From Flavobacterium sp. K5-23 (lineage in GTDB: Bacteria; Bacteroidota; Bacteroidia; Flavobacteriales; Flavobacteriaceae), in NCBI RefSeq assembly GCF_023278045.1, contig NZ_CP056783.1, forward strand, positions 620,001 to 684,000: a stretch of DNA of 64,000 bases. The letters run 5' to 3'. Position numbers and translations under genes: made by a program. The notes under the pieces are model-generated. The model saw nothing but the letters and a program-made list of their open reading frames with translations. It had not been told where the DNA came from and did not search any database. Shown here in pieces: positions 46,897 through 56,794 of the stretch. Positions within the stretch are counted from its first letter, which is position 1; each line of letters opens with the position of its first letter.

Positions 46897-48693
46897 ATGA
46901 AGAAAATACGTAATTTTTGCATTATTGCACATATTGATCACGGTAAAAGCACATTAGCTGACCGTTTACTTGGTGCTACACAAACGGTTACGGCTCGTGA
47001 GGAAAAAGCGCAATTGCTTGACAACATGGACCTAGAACGTGAACGTGGAATCACGATAAAAAGTCATGCCATCCAGATGGAATATACTTATAAGGGAGAA
47101 GAATATATCCTGAATTTGATTGATACTCCTGGACACGTAGATTTTTCTTATGAAGTTTCGAGATCAATTGCGGCTTGTGAAGGGGCCCTTTTAATTGTTG
47201 ATGCTGCTCAAAGTATACAAGCACAAACGATTTCGAATTTATATTTGGCTTTAGAGAATGACTTGGAAATTATTCCGGTTCTGAATAAAGTGGATTTACC
47301 GAGTGCTAATCCAGAAGAGGTTAGTGATGATATTATTGACTTGTTAGGTTGTAAACTGGAAGACATTATTCACGCTTCGGGTAAAACAGGTTTTGGTGTT
47401 GAAAATATTTTGGCAGCCATAATTGAAAAAATCCCACCTCCATCAGGAAATGTTGACGAGCCTTTACAAGCATTGATTTTTGATTCACACTATAATCCGT
47501 TTCGTGGAATTGAAGTTATTTTCCGTGTAAAAAACGGTCAGATCAAGAAAGGGCAAAAAATCAAATTCATGGCCACTGGAAATGAATATTTTGCGGATGA
47601 AATTGGGACATTAAAATTGAACCAAGTTCCGAAGCAAGTGATTTCGGCTGGTGATGTTGGGTATTTAATTTCGGGAATTAAAGAAGCCAAAGAAGTAAAA
47701 GTAGGAGATACGTTGACGGATGCAAAAACGCCAACTACCAATATAATTAAAGGTTTTGAAGATGTGAAGCCTATGGTTTTCGCAGGAATTTACCCTGTTG
47801 ATACAGAAGATTACGAGGAATTGAGAAACTCAATGGAAAAACTACAACTGAACGATGCTTCACTTGTGTTTTTACCGGAAAGCTCAGCGGCATTAGGATT
47901 TGGTTTCCGTTGTGGATTCTTAGGAATGTTACATATGGAGATTATCCAAGAGCGTCTAGAGCGTGAGTTTAACATGACGGTAATCACTACGGTTCCTAAC
48001 GTTTCGTACAATGCGTTTACCAAAAAAGATCCAGAAACTGCTTTGATAGTCAACAACCCATCTGACCTACCTGAGCCTTCTCGTTTAGACCATGTAGAAG
48101 AACCTTTTATAAAAGCTACTATAATCACTAAATCTGATTATGTAGGGAATGTAATGAGTTTGTGTATCGAAAAACGTGGATTGATTACCAATCAAACGTA
48201 TTTGACTACAGAAAGAGTTGAGTTGACTTTTGACATGCCTTTAGCAGAGATTGTATTTGATTTTTACGACCGTTTGAAAACAGTTTCTAAAGGATATGCT
48301 TCTTTTGACTATACGCCTATTGGAATGCGTACTTCAAACCTAGTTAAAGTGGACATCTTACTGAACGCTACCATTGTAGATGCTTTATCTTCTTTAATGC
48401 ACGTAGACAACGCCTATTCTATTGGTAAAAAAATGTGTGAAAAATTGAAAGAATTGATTCCGCGTCAACAATTTGATATTCCTGTTCAAGCGGCTATTGG
48501 TGTGAAAGTAATTTCACGTGAAACCATTAAGGCGTTACGTAAGGATGTTACCGCTAAATGTTACGGTGGAGATATTTCTAGAAAACGTAAATTACTTGAA
48601 AAACAGAAAAAAGGTAAAAAACGTATGAGACTTGTAGGTAATGTTGAAATTCCACAAGAAGCGTTTATGGCTGTATTGAAATTGAATGATTAA
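46897..48693 (+). CDS. lepA: Elongation factor 4 (LepA)
   Basis: This translational GTPase acts on stalled or mispositioned ribosomes. The 598 residues match the family. The G motifs are [13 protein letters not shown] (G1), RGITIKSH (G2), DTPGHVDF (G3) and NKVDLP (G4), and the C-terminal LepA-specific domain ends [16 protein letters not shown]. It stands as a single gene with a long leader. Confidence 0.98.
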   Translation: MKKIRNFCIIAHIDHGKSTLADRLLGATQTVTAREEKAQLLDNMDLERERGITIKSHAIQMEYTYKGEEYILNLIDTPGHVDFSYEVSRSIAACEGALLIVDAAQSIQAQTISNLYLALENDLEIIPVLNKVDLPSANPEEVSDDIIDLLGCKLEDIIHASGKTGFGVENILAAIIEKIPPPSGNVDEPLQALIFDSHYNPFRGIEVIFRVKNGQIKKGQKIKFMATGNEYFADEIGTLKLNQVPKQVISAGDVGYLISGIKEAKEVKVGDTLTDAKTPTTNIIKGFEDVKPMVFAGIYPVDTEDYEELRNSMEKLQLNDASLVFLPESSAALGFGFRCGFLGMLHMEIIQERLEREFNMTVITTVPNVSYNAFTKKDPETALIVNNPSDLPEPSRLDHVEEPFIKATIITKSDYVGNVMSLCIEKRGLITNQTYLTTERVELTFDMPLAEIVFDFYDRLKTVSKGYASFDYTPIGMRTSNLVKVDILLNATIVDALSSLMHVDNAYSIGKKMCEKLKELIPRQQFDIPVQAAIGVKVISRETIKALRKDVTAKCYGGDISRKRKLLEKQKKGKKRMRLVGNVEIPQEAFMAVLKLND

Positions 48694-48782
48694 AAATTAT
48701 TTTAAATTTTGAATTATAAATGAAACCTGGCGATGTAAAAATTGTCAGGTTTTTTTATTGGCCATAACCATTCTAATCTTTG

Positions 48783-48790
48783 TACCTTTG
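48783..48790 (+). promoter_or_regulatory. -7 element of thiL
   Basis: TACCTTTG lies 24 bases before the thiL ATG, with ATTG about 22 bases upstream (48757-48760). A weak hairpin (AACCTG...CAGGTT, 48723-48756) with a T run just before it may terminate lepA. Confidence 0.5.
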
Positions 48791-48814
48791 CACCTCAAAA
48801 TATTATAATAAAAA

Positions 48815-49861
48815 ATGATTGAAGATAAAAACCCACAACGTACCAGTATAGCACAATTAGGAGAATTTGGACTTATAGACCATTTAACGAAAAATTTCAA
48901 AATCAATCAACCTTCTACTTTAAAAGGCATTGGTGATGATGCTGCAGTTCTTGACTTCAAGGATAAAAAAGTAGTGGTTTCTACTGATTTATTGATAGAA
49001 GGAGTACATTTTGATTTGGCTTATATGCCATTGAAGCATTTAGGATATAAAGCTGTAGTTGTCAATGTTTCGGATATATGTGCGATGAATGCCAAAGCGA
49101 CTCAAATCACCGTTTCCGTTGCGGTATCTAATCGTTTCCCATTGGAAGCTTTAGAAGAATTATTTGCTGGAATTACTCATGCGGCCACTGAATATAATGT
49201 TGACGTCATAGGTGGAGACACTACTTCATCACAAAAAGGTTTGATTATAAGCATTACTGCCATAGGAGAAGCTGATGAAGAAGAGATTGTATATAGAAAC
49301 GGCGCAAAACAAACTGATTTATTAGTTGTTTCTGGTGATATAGGTGCTGCTTATATGGGGTTACAAGTATTAGAAAGAGAGAAACAAGTATTTCAAGTAA
49401 ATCCTAACTCTCAACCTGACTTAGACGCTTATACCTATTTAATTGAACGACAATTAAAACCCGAAGCTCGCAAAGACATACGTACTTTATTACATGCATT
49501 AGAAATAAAACCAACCTCTATGATTGATATTTCGGATGGACTATCATCTGAAATTATGCATTTGTGTAAGCAATCTAATGTTGGATGTAATTTATACGAA
49601 GATAAATTGCCTCTTGACCCACAATTAATAAGCGTTTGTGAAGAATTCAATATTGACAGTACAACCGTAGCAATAAATGGTGGTGAAGATTACGAATTAC
49701 TTTTCACTATCGCTATGGAAGATTTTGAGAAAATAAAGGCTAACCCTAATTTCTCTATCATTGGTCATATGACCCAAGAAAGTGAAGGAATCCATTTAGT
49801 TACCAGAGCGAATACAAAAATTCCTTTAAAAGCAAGAGGCTGGGACGCTTTGAGTGAATAA
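48815..49861 (+). CDS. thiL: Thiamine-phosphate kinase
   Basis: ThiL phosphorylates thiamine monophosphate to thiamine diphosphate. The 348 residues show GIGDDAAVLDF, VSTDLLIEGVHFDLAYMPLKHLGYKAV, NVSDICAMNAKA, VIGGDTTSS, and IDISDGLSSEIMHLCKQS with NGGEDYELLFT. These are the ATP and metal sites of the PurM-like fold. No thiamine riboswitch is seen in its short leader. Confidence 0.96.
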   Translation: MIEDKNPQRTSIAQLGEFGLIDHLTKNFKINQPSTLKGIGDDAAVLDFKDKKVVVSTDLLIEGVHFDLAYMPLKHLGYKAVVVNVSDICAMNAKATQITVSVAVSNRFPLEALEELFAGITHAATEYNVDVIGGDTTSSQKGLIISITAIGEADEEEIVYRNGAKQTDLLVVSGDIGAAYMGLQVLEREKQVFQVNPNSQPDLDAYTYLIERQLKPEARKDIRTLLHALEIKPTSMIDISDGLSSEIMHLCKQSNVGCNLYEDKLPLDPQLISVCEEFNIDSTTVAINGGEDYELLFTIAMEDFEKIKANPNFSIIGHMTQESEGIHLVTRANTKIPLKARGWDALSE

Positions 49862-49868
49862 ATAGAAT

Positions 49869-49901
49869 AAAAAAAAGGTATTGATCAAATACCTTTTTTT
49901 T
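49869..49901. terminator. Bidirectional terminator after thiL
   Basis: AAAAAAAAGGTAT / ATACCTTTTTTTT stem with loop TGATCAA between convergent thiL and the response-regulator gene. Confidence 0.8.
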
Positions 49902-49902
49902 A

Positions 49903-50595
49903 TTAAAACAACAATCCTTTATCTCTTGCCTTACGGACTAAATCTATATCGCTACCGTCAGGAATTTCTAATAATTCTTTTAAATTATGTTTTCTTACTT
50001 CAATAGCTTTGAGAGAAATAGGAATGTACTGGGGAATATCCATTGCCTTTGTTCCTTTAGACAAATGAAATAAAATCTGCTTGTCAAAGAGGTCAATCTC
50101 AATATTATTATCATGTGACTCTAACATCTTTATAACTGATTGACTATAATATTGACCATTTCTAACTACTTTATCAAAAGCAAACAACAATTCATCAAAA
50201 GTTAAATCATTCTTTATTACTAATCCACAAGGGTTTATATTTTGAATTATAGTTTTTATTTTAAAGAATTCAGTGAACATTGTAAGCAAAATAATTTTAC
50301 AGTCCGGCATTACCTCTAAAATTAATTTTGCCAAATCCTCGCCTGAATAAATACCTTTCTCTTCATAAGAAGGCATACTAATATCCAAAAAAGCGATATC
50401 AAAAGGGACCGTATGCGGATCCATTATAATATGATAAGCTGACTCACAATCTTTTGCTTCTGCAAATGAATATTCATTGCGTTCTGGCTTGTATCTCGTA
50501 ATCGCATTCTTATACCCTTGTATAATAAACGGGTGGTCGTCAACGATTAGAATATTATTCTTTTTGATTGCGTTTGCAGTCGATTCAGTTGTCAT
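49903..50595 (-). CDS. Response regulator (NarL/LuxR-like)
   Basis: The start is MTTESTANAIKKNN (230 residues). The receiver domain has ILIVDDHPFI, the phospho-acceptor Asp71 in IAFLDISMPS, ILLTMF and VIKND. The C-terminal part (ISLKAIEVRKHNLKELLEI) resembles a LuxR-type helix-turn-helix but is divergent. Its ATG is one base from the stop of the histidine kinase, so the two form one translational unit and a two-component system. Confidence 0.87.
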   Translation of the reverse strand: MTTESTANAIKKNNILIVDDHPFIIQGYKNAITRYKPERNEYSFAEAKDCESAYHIIMDPHTVPFDIAFLDISMPSYEEKGIYSGEDLAKLILEVMPDCKIILLTMFTEFFKIKTIIQNINPCGLVIKNDLTFDELLFAFDKVVRNGQYYSQSVIKMLESHDNNIEIDLFDKQILFHLSKGTKAMDIPQYIPISLKAIEVRKHNLKELLEIPDGSDIDLVRKARDKGLLF

Positions 50596-50596
50596 T

Positions 50597-52693
50597 TTAA
50601 GCAGGTATTTGTTTTTGTTCAATAGGGACTTTAACAGTTATAGCAGTTCCTTCTCCTATTTTGGCCATTAGTTTAAATTCACCATTGCATTCATTTGTTC
50701 TTGACTGCATATTCTCTAAGCCTATACCTTTTTTCTTTGTCAAAGTGTTAAAGCCAATTCCGTTATCAGATATTACGAGCACCAAATTATGATCTATCTT
50801 CTTTATTACAATTTTAATGGAACTAGCCTTAGCATATTTGTTAATATTCTGAAGGGATTCCTGAATGATGCGATACAAATTAATTTTAATGGAGTTTTTA
50901 ATCAATTCCCATTTTATTTTAGAATCAATAGAAGAGATTAATTTAGAGGAAGAATACGTTTTTCTTTGTTCTTCAAATAAATTATCTACTATGGCTACGA
51001 AGTTATTAATTAATTCTGATTTTTCTCTACTCAAATCATGTGAAATTTCACGGATATCCTGCTCTATGTTTTTTAATTCTGACAAATAACTAATTCTCTG
51101 ACTAATTGCAAAATCATCATTAAACCTGTTCAGACCATCTAGATTCATCCTAACGCCAAACATTCTTCCTAAAACACCATCGTGTAGCTCCTGAGCTACG
51201 CGCTTTTTCTCTTTTACCCTGTTGATTTCAATAGTGTTTTGTTGAGAAATCATTAGATTATAAATCTCCTCATTGGCTTGTTGCTGCTGTTGCTTGTAGA
51301 GAAGAACACGATTTTTGTTTTTTTGGGTTTTTATTATATAAAAAAACATCCCCAAAATGATTAAACCACTAAATACATAAACCAAATTCCGGTTCTGAAC
51401 TTCTAAATTTGTGTTTTCGTTTTTAATTTGGTCTGTTTCATATTCAATACGGGCGAATTTCTCTCCCATACTTCGCTCCGTTTTTTGGATTTGATCATTT
51501 ACTCGAATATAATTTTTAGTGTAATTCGAGGCATTATTAGGATCAACGACTGCTAATTGCTTTAAAGCAATTAATATATTATGAGGCACTTTATTATCTT
51601 TAGCTAACTGCAATGCTTCTTGAGAATATTTTAATGCATTAATAGAGTCATTAATTGAAGTAAAATATTCAGATAAATGAATCTTATTTATAAATATCTC
51701 GTTAGTTAACTGAAGATTTTCTCGTAAACTTAGTGCTTCTAAAAAGAGCTTTAACACCCCATCATTTTCATTCAATTGAAGTTTAGAATAGGCCAGATTG
51801 TCCAACAACATTGCATAAACATAGGGTTTATGCAGTAAAAGATTAGGTTGCTCCAAGCCTTTTATAAAATAAGCTTTAGCTATTTTATTTTTTTTAGCAT
51901 TGAGAAATAGAAATCCTAAATTATTATAAGTAGATGCTTTTGCTTGAAACACCTCTGGTATTGCAGGATCATCACTTAAAGCAAGAGCCTTGTTATGGAA
52001 AAAAAGTGCATTGTCATACTCCTCCATTTCCCCATAATTAACCCCAAGTAAATTATAGGCGTCGTGAAAAATGTTATTAGCTTTCTTTTCGTCTTTAACT
52101 AGACGCAATACTTTAAAAACGGTTTGTTCGGAACCAAAAAAATCACCTGCTTTGTATTGTAAATTCGCTTTACTAATTAAAATCGTACTTCTATTTATAA
52201 TATTACCTAATTTTTCTTGCATTTTATCAGCTTTGTTGTAAAACTGAAAAGAACTGTCAAATATGGATTGAGACTCATAATAATCCCCAAGGTAAGTATA
52301 ACTTTTTATTAGATGAAGGGTGTCATTAGCACTTTCGGCTCTATTCAAAACCAAATGCACTGTTTTATTATAATTATCCAAATCGTTTATATTATAATAG
52401 CGATTGGCAATTTTAAACAAATTCACTCGATGCAAGGAATCATTATCTTGACTCAATACAATATCAAGTGCCTTTTGAGTATATTGTTTTCTAACTACTA
52501 CATCTTCATTAAAATCATTTGCCCTAGAAAAATAGGCATCGAGACTATCGCCAGCTTTATAGTTGCTGTTATTTTCCACTTTATTCTTAGAACAAGAATA
52601 AAAAAGCAGGATCAGGAATAATGTTAAAAATATGTAGTAGTTTTTAATCAAAAGTAATTGGTTTATTTTACCAAAAATAGTAAAATAAACCAA
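50597..52693 (-). CDS. TPR-containing sensor histidine kinase (HisKA_3 type)
   Basis: The 698 residues have a lipoprotein-like N-terminus (LFYSCSKNK), a long TPR region (about 45-400) outside the membrane, a span (LVYVFSGLIILGMFFYIIK, about 430-450), a coiled linker, the phospho-acceptor His in VAQELHDGVLGRMFG, and an ATPase domain (VISDNGIGF, KKGIGLENMQSR). This arrangement is frequent in flavobacteria. The TPRs probably sense a periplasmic protein. The start may be a few codons downstream. Confidence 0.88.
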   Translation of the reverse strand: MVYFTIFGKINQLLLIKNYYIFLTLFLILLFYSCSKNKVENNSNYKAGDSLDAYFSRANDFNEDVVVRKQYTQKALDIVLSQDNDSLHRVNLFKIANRYYNINDLDNYNKTVHLVLNRAESANDTLHLIKSYTYLGDYYESQSIFDSSFQFYNKADKMQEKLGNIINRSTILISKANLQYKAGDFFGSEQTVFKVLRLVKDEKKANNIFHDAYNLLGVNYGEMEEYDNALFFHNKALALSDDPAIPEVFQAKASTYNNLGFLFLNAKKNKIAKAYFIKGLEQPNLLLHKPYVYAMLLDNLAYSKLQLNENDGVLKLFLEALSLRENLQLTNEIFINKIHLSEYFTSINDSINALKYSQEALQLAKDNKVPHNILIALKQLAVVDPNNASNYTKNYIRVNDQIQKTERSMGEKFARIEYETDQIKNENTNLEVQNRNLVYVFSGLIILGMFFYIIKTQKNKNRVLLYKQQQQQANEEIYNLMISQQNTIEINRVKEKKRVAQELHDGVLGRMFGVRMNLDGLNRFNDDFAISQRISYLSELKNIEQDIREISHDLSREKSELINNFVAIVDNLFEEQRKTYSSSKLISSIDSKIKWELIKNSIKINLYRIIQESLQNINKYAKASSIKIVIKKIDHNLVLVISDNGIGFNTLTKKKGIGLENMQSRTNECNGEFKLMAKIGEGTAITVKVPIEQKQIPA

Positions 52694-52700
52694 TTAAAAT

Positions 52701-52735
52701 AAAAAAAGCCATCAATTAATTGATGGCTTTTTTTA
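52701..52735. terminator. Terminator between the kinase promoter region and the repeat protein
   Basis: AAAAAGCCATCAATTAATTGATGGCTTTTT is one continuous palindrome with a T run, placed 24 bp after the stop of the repeat-protein gene on the minus strand. Confidence 0.8.
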
Positions 52736-52758
52736 TTTAATATTATGATATTAGATTA

Positions 52759-53022
52759 TTAATCTATTTTTACATTTCCTGAATTTGTAGCTTTTCCACC
52801 TACAATATCAATTTTTACATTTCCTGAATTTGTAGCTTTTCCACCTACAATATCAATTTTTACATTTCCTGAATTTGTAGCTTTACCTCCTACGATATCA
52901 ATTTTTACATTTCCTGAATTTGTGGCTTTACCACCTACTATATTAATTTCTTCAGAAGTTGAGAAAGAAGTCATTACCATTACTAAAGAGAATAAACCGA
53001 TTGTTGAGATTACTTTTTTCAT
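52759..53022 (-). CDS. Small secreted protein of four identical 15-residue repeats
   Basis: The 87 residues comprise a signal peptide (MKKVISTIGLFSLVMVMTSFS) and then four tandem copies of (D/N)IVGGKATNSGNVKI, each 45 bp. At DNA level copies 1 and 2 (52764-52850) are identical; copies 3 and 4 differ mainly at synonymous positions. The regular Gly/Asn/Ser spacing with alternating hydrophobic residues suggests stacked beta turns or a polymerising surface protein, but no family was recognised. It sits between a two-component system and a LytTR regulator. Confidence 0.7.
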   Translation of the reverse strand: MKKVISTIGLFSLVMVMTSFSTSEEINIVGGKATNSGNVKIDIVGGKATNSGNVKIDIVGGKATNSGNVKIDIVGGKATNSGNVKID

Positions 53023-53205
53023 AATATGGGGATTTTTATGTTTTTAAAATTTAGCTTTTACTTTATTTTTACTTTTTGATATTTGCGCTTATCGTTTAGT
53101 AAAAGTAGACAGAAGCTCTATATTTATCTTACAAAAACTTGTGTTTATGGTAGAATATAGCCGTTTGATAGTGAATGGATACCAAATTCGGGTAGATGAA
53201 CTTTT

Positions 53206-54066
53206 TTAGATTTCTAAATAATCTCCTTGTGCAAAACCAGTAATAATAAGATCAATATTGGCTTTGTAAGATTTAGAAAAAGGGAGTTTTGAAGTAGTGT
53301 TTTTAATATAACAAGCCGCATTTCCAGTATGGATTCTAGAAATGTAATTCCTATTAACAATGTAGCTGTTATGAATCCTTATAAAAGGGAAGGACAATAT
53401 ATTTTCAAAATGCTTCAATGTTTTAAAGGCAGTAATCATTTCACCATTATTAAGGTGAATATCAGTAGAATTATTATCCGCCTGGAAATAACAAATGTCT
53501 TTAGCTTGAATGTATCTGTAATCACCGTATGATTTTATACAAAGTACTAATGGTATCTCTTCCTCTAACTTTTCAGACCGTTGTTGTGGCTGAAACTCCT
53601 CAACTAAACTCTGTTCAGGATTTGAAAAAGAATTCGGTTCAGGATCAGGATCCTGAGAAGACTGTTGCACCAGAACAATTTCCCCTTCATTAGTCGTTTT
53701 TTTAATCTTTAGGATTGATTTGACTAAATCGATTCGTTTCAATGGTTTTAAATGATAATCTTCCACTCCATATTGTATCGCTTCAAAAGCCAAATCTTTC
53801 TTTGAAGTAGTAATGATTATTTTAGGAATTACTTTTAGATATCTGTGCAGTTCATTGATAAGAGATAATGACAAATTGCTTTTTTTGTTAGCAGGGTCAA
53901 TTTCTAGAAAAACTAATTTTGGAGTGTGTTCTAATATAAGATTCAACCCCTCCTCGTACGTATAGGCAGCAGCTACAAAAGTAAGCTCCGAAAAACTATC
54001 AGCAATGGCTTTTGTTTTCAAAACACTTTCTTGATCGTCGTCAATAATAATGTACGAATAGTTCAT
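53206..54066 (-). CDS. LytTR-type response regulator with altered receiver
   Basis: The 286 residues have an N-terminal receiver (IIIDDDQES, IIITTSKKD, YHLKPLKRI) and a C-terminal LytTR DNA-binding domain (about 175-280: LCIKSYGDYRYIQAKDICYFQADNNSTDIHL, FIRIHNSYIVNRNYI). At the phospho-acceptor place the sequence is LVFLEID: Glu55 replaces the Asp. Other receiver residues are kept. A Glu/Gln/Pro-rich linker (about 133-165) joins the domains. No histidine kinase is adjacent in the same unit. Confidence 0.85.
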   Translation of the reverse strand: MNYSYIIIDDDQESVLKTKAIADSFSELTFVAAAYTYEEGLNLILEHTPKLVFLEIDPANKKSNLSLSLINELHRYLKVIPKIIITTSKKDLAFEAIQYGVEDYHLKPLKRIDLVKSILKIKKTTNEGEIVLVQQSSQDPDPEPNSFSNPEQSLVEEFQPQQRSEKLEEEIPLVLCIKSYGDYRYIQAKDICYFQADNNSTDIHLNNGEMITAFKTLKHFENILSFPFIRIHNSYIVNRNYISRIHTGNAACYIKNTTSKLPFSKSYKANIDLIITGFAQGDYLEI

Positions 54067-54550
54067 TTATGTCTTTTCCTAAATTTGATAGGCATATTAA
54101 CATTACATTCTGAACAAATACACTTCAGAACATTAGGTGTTTATGGTAGTTTTGGGAAACTCATTAAATAAAATCATCGTTTTTAAAACATAAACAATCG
54201 ATATTTCTTTTATTTAACATTTTAAAAATACAGCTTTAAGTGTTTTTTAAAACGCTGTTGTTCATATATATTAAACAAATGTTAATACATTATGACGAAG
54301 TGCTAATAAGTCCGACAAAATGCAAGAATCGTTGTTTAAATTATAGACTCTGAATTAAAAACATTTAAGAAATAATAAATTAAAAAAAATGTTGAGAAAA
54401 AATAAACCCACTTATATAAAAATCTTTAAATCATTTATTAAACTCAATGCTAAACTACCTTATTACCAGAATTAAAGAGCTTTAAAATTAAACCAAAAGT
54501 ATTCTATTTTTTACTTATTTATCTTACTTTTACCCAAAAACAATAACTCT
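54067..54550. other. 484-bp AT-rich intergenic region
   Basis: This is a divergent control region between the LytTR regulator and the small beta-barrel gene. No open frame, tRNA or clear hairpin is supported, and no good TAnnTTTG was found directly before 54551. Confidence 0.5.
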
Positions 54551-55081
54551 ATGAAAAAACTATTTATTCTATTGTGTCTAACTTCTTTTTTATCTGGTTT
54601 TAGCCAAGAAGAAAAAACAATAGCTGCTAAAAAAAATGAATTGAAAGGGAATGCCCTTTTCTTAGTATTGGGCGCTGGTGAAATTACTTATGAAAGAATA
54701 TTCAATGAAGACTCAGGATTTGGAGTTTCTTTGTTTTTTGTTAAAGAAGAAGATTTTGATACTCAATTTAGCTTAACCCCTTTTTATCGTGCTTACTTTG
54801 GAAAAAAGCAAGCAGCTGGTTTTTTTGTAGAAGGTTTTGGAATGTTAAACTCCGGAAATACAGGAAGCTATTCACAATACAACTCTGTGAGCCAAAATTA
54901 CGATACTGTGAAAGGAAAACAATTTACAGATTTTGCATTAGGTTTCGGCCTAGGATCGAAATGGGTTCACAAAAAAGGGTTCGTTTTCGAAATAAATGGG
55001 GGTATTGGACGAAATTTATTTAACAGTAATAGCACTGAAGTTGTAGGACGCGGCGGCATAACATTTGGTTATAGATTTTAA
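54551..55081 (+). CDS. Small outer-membrane beta-barrel-like protein
   Basis: The 176 residues start with a signal peptide (MKKLFILLCLTSFLSGFSQ). The mature part alternates hydrophobic and polar residues in strands (ITYERIF, FGVSLFFV, FSLTPFYRAYF, AGFFVEGFGML, FALGFGLGSKWV, FVFEINGGIGRNL) and ends with a terminal strand GGITFGYRF finishing in Phe, as in outer-membrane barrels. It resembles DUF3575-type proteins. Function is unknown. Confidence 0.75.
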   Translation: MKKLFILLCLTSFLSGFSQEEKTIAAKKNELKGNALFLVLGAGEITYERIFNEDSGFGVSLFFVKEEDFDTQFSLTPFYRAYFGKKQAAGFFVEGFGMLNSGNTGSYSQYNSVSQNYDTVKGKQFTDFALGFGLGSKWVHKKGFVFEINGGIGRNLFNSNSTEVVGRGGITFGYRF

Positions 55082-55097
55082 TCCATTATTATAATTA

Positions 55098-55137
55098 AAA
55101 ATCCCAAACTCCATATTAAATGGAATTTGGGATTTTA
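55098..55137. terminator. Bidirectional terminator
   Basis: AAATCCCAAACTCCA / TGGAATTTGGGATTT stem between the barrel gene and glyS, which converge. Confidence 0.8.
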
Positions 55138-55157
55138 TAGTTAGATACTAAATCAAA

Positions 55158-56699
55158 TTACATTTTCATTAACCAGTTTTTCATAGAAACTTCATTTTCT
55201 ATAATCTCTTTCAACTCCGTAATTTTCACTCTATCCTGCTTCATAGTGTCTCTATGACGTATTGTTACTGTTTGATCTTCTATTGTTTGATGATCTACAG
55301 TAATACAAAATGGAGTCCCTAGAGCATCTTGTCTTCTATAACGTCTTCCCACAGCATCTTTCTCATCATAAGCAACACTGAAATCCCATCTTAGCTCATC
55401 AATAATTTTATGTGCTATTTCTGGCAAGCCGTCTTTTTTAACTAATGGAAGTACAGCTGCTTTTGTAGGCGCTAAAACTGAAGGCAGTTTAAGAACCGTT
55501 CTTGACGAACCGTCATCTAAAATTTCTTCTTTTAATGAAGTAGCAAATACAGCCAAGAACATCCTGTCCAATCCTACTGAAGTTTCCACTACATAAGGAA
55601 CATAGTTTTTATTCAATTCAGCATCAAAATATTGCAATTTCCTTCCAGAAAATTGCTCATGTGCTTTTAAGTCAAAGTCAGTACGGGAATGAATTCCTTC
55701 TAATTCCTTGAATCCAAATGGGAAATTAAACTCAATGTCTGCTGCAGCATTAGCATAATGAGCTAATTTTTCATGGTCATGAAAACGGTAGTTTTCTCTA
55801 CCCAATCCAAGTGATAAATGCCACTTTAAACGAGTTTCTTTCCAGAACTCATAATGTTTCATTTCGTCTCCAGGACGAACAAAAAATTGCATTTCCATTT
55901 GTTCAAACTCACGCATACGGAAAATAAACTGTCTTGCAACAATTTCATTTCTAAATGCCTTACCTGTTTGAGCAATACCAAAAGGCACTTTCATTCTTCC
56001 TGATTTTTGAACATTCAAGAAATTTACAAAAATTCCCTGAGCTGTTTCTGGACGTAAATACAAGTCCATTGCCGTATCAGCAGATGCACCTAACTTAGTA
56101 CCAAACATAAGGTTAAATTGCCTAACCTCAGTCCAGTTTCTTGAACCTGATTCCGGACAAGCAATCTCCAGCTCTTCTATTAAAGCTTTAACATCCTCTA
56201 GATCTTCATTTCCAAGAGAACGACCAAGTCTTTCCAGAATCTCACGCTCTTTTGCTTTATATTCAACAACTCTGGCATTTGTAGTTACAAATTCCTGCTC
56301 GTTGAATGCATCACCAAAACGAGTTTTTGCTTTTTCAATTTCTTTGATTGCTTTTACATTAAGCTTTTCAGCATAATCTTCAATCAAAACATCCGCTCTG
56401 TATCTTCTTTTTGAATCTTTATTATCAATTAAGGGATCATTAAAAGCATCAACGTGACCAGATGCTTTCCATGTAGTAGGATGCATCAAAATAGATGCGT
56501 CAAGACCTACGATATTATCGTTCATCTGAACCATTGATTTCCACCAATATTCACGAATATTCTTTTTTAATTCTACCCCGTTTTGTGCATAATCATATAC
56601 AGCACTTAAACCATCGTATATTTCGCTTGACGGAAAAATAAATCCGTACTCTTTTGCATGCGAAATTACATTCTTAAATATATCTTCTTGTTTTGCCAT
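55158..56699 (-). CDS. glyS: Glycine--tRNA ligase (dimeric type)
   Basis: This class II synthetase charges tRNA-Gly. The 513 residues are of the single-chain alpha2 type rather than alpha2beta2. Motif 2 (FRNEIVARQFIFRMREFEQMEMQFF), LRPETAQGIFVNF, and motif 3 (SVGLDRMFLAVF) are clear, and the anticodon domain follows. The -7 element TATTTTTG (56704-56711) ends four bases before the ATG. Confidence 0.96.
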   Translation of the reverse strand: MAKQEDIFKNVISHAKEYGFIFPSSEIYDGLSAVYDYAQNGVELKKNIREYWWKSMVQMNDNIVGLDASILMHPTTWKASGHVDAFNDPLIDNKDSKRRYRADVLIEDYAEKLNVKAIKEIEKAKTRFGDAFNEQEFVTTNARVVEYKAKEREILERLGRSLGNEDLEDVKALIEELEIACPESGSRNWTEVRQFNLMFGTKLGASADTAMDLYLRPETAQGIFVNFLNVQKSGRMKVPFGIAQTGKAFRNEIVARQFIFRMREFEQMEMQFFVRPGDEMKHYEFWKETRLKWHLSLGLGRENYRFHDHEKLAHYANAAADIEFNFPFGFKELEGIHSRTDFDLKAHEQFSGRKLQYFDAELNKNYVPYVVETSVGLDRMFLAVFATSLKEEILDDGSSRTVLKLPSVLAPTKAAVLPLVKKDGLPEIAHKIIDELRWDFSVAYDEKDAVGRRYRRQDALGTPFCITVDHQTIEDQTVTIRHRDTMKQDRVKITELKEIIENEVSMKNWLMKM

Positions 56700-56794
56700 A
56701 TTGCAAAAATATAAAAAGTGAACTTAAAAAAAAGGAATTAATTGAAGTTTGAAGCATTGATTTTCATATTTTTATAAATATATTATTCTTTTCT

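Noticed and set aside
52759..52960. CRISPR array at the 45-bp tandem repeats
   Set aside because: The repeats are directly joined, with no spacers, and are fully coding in one frame of a secreted protein.
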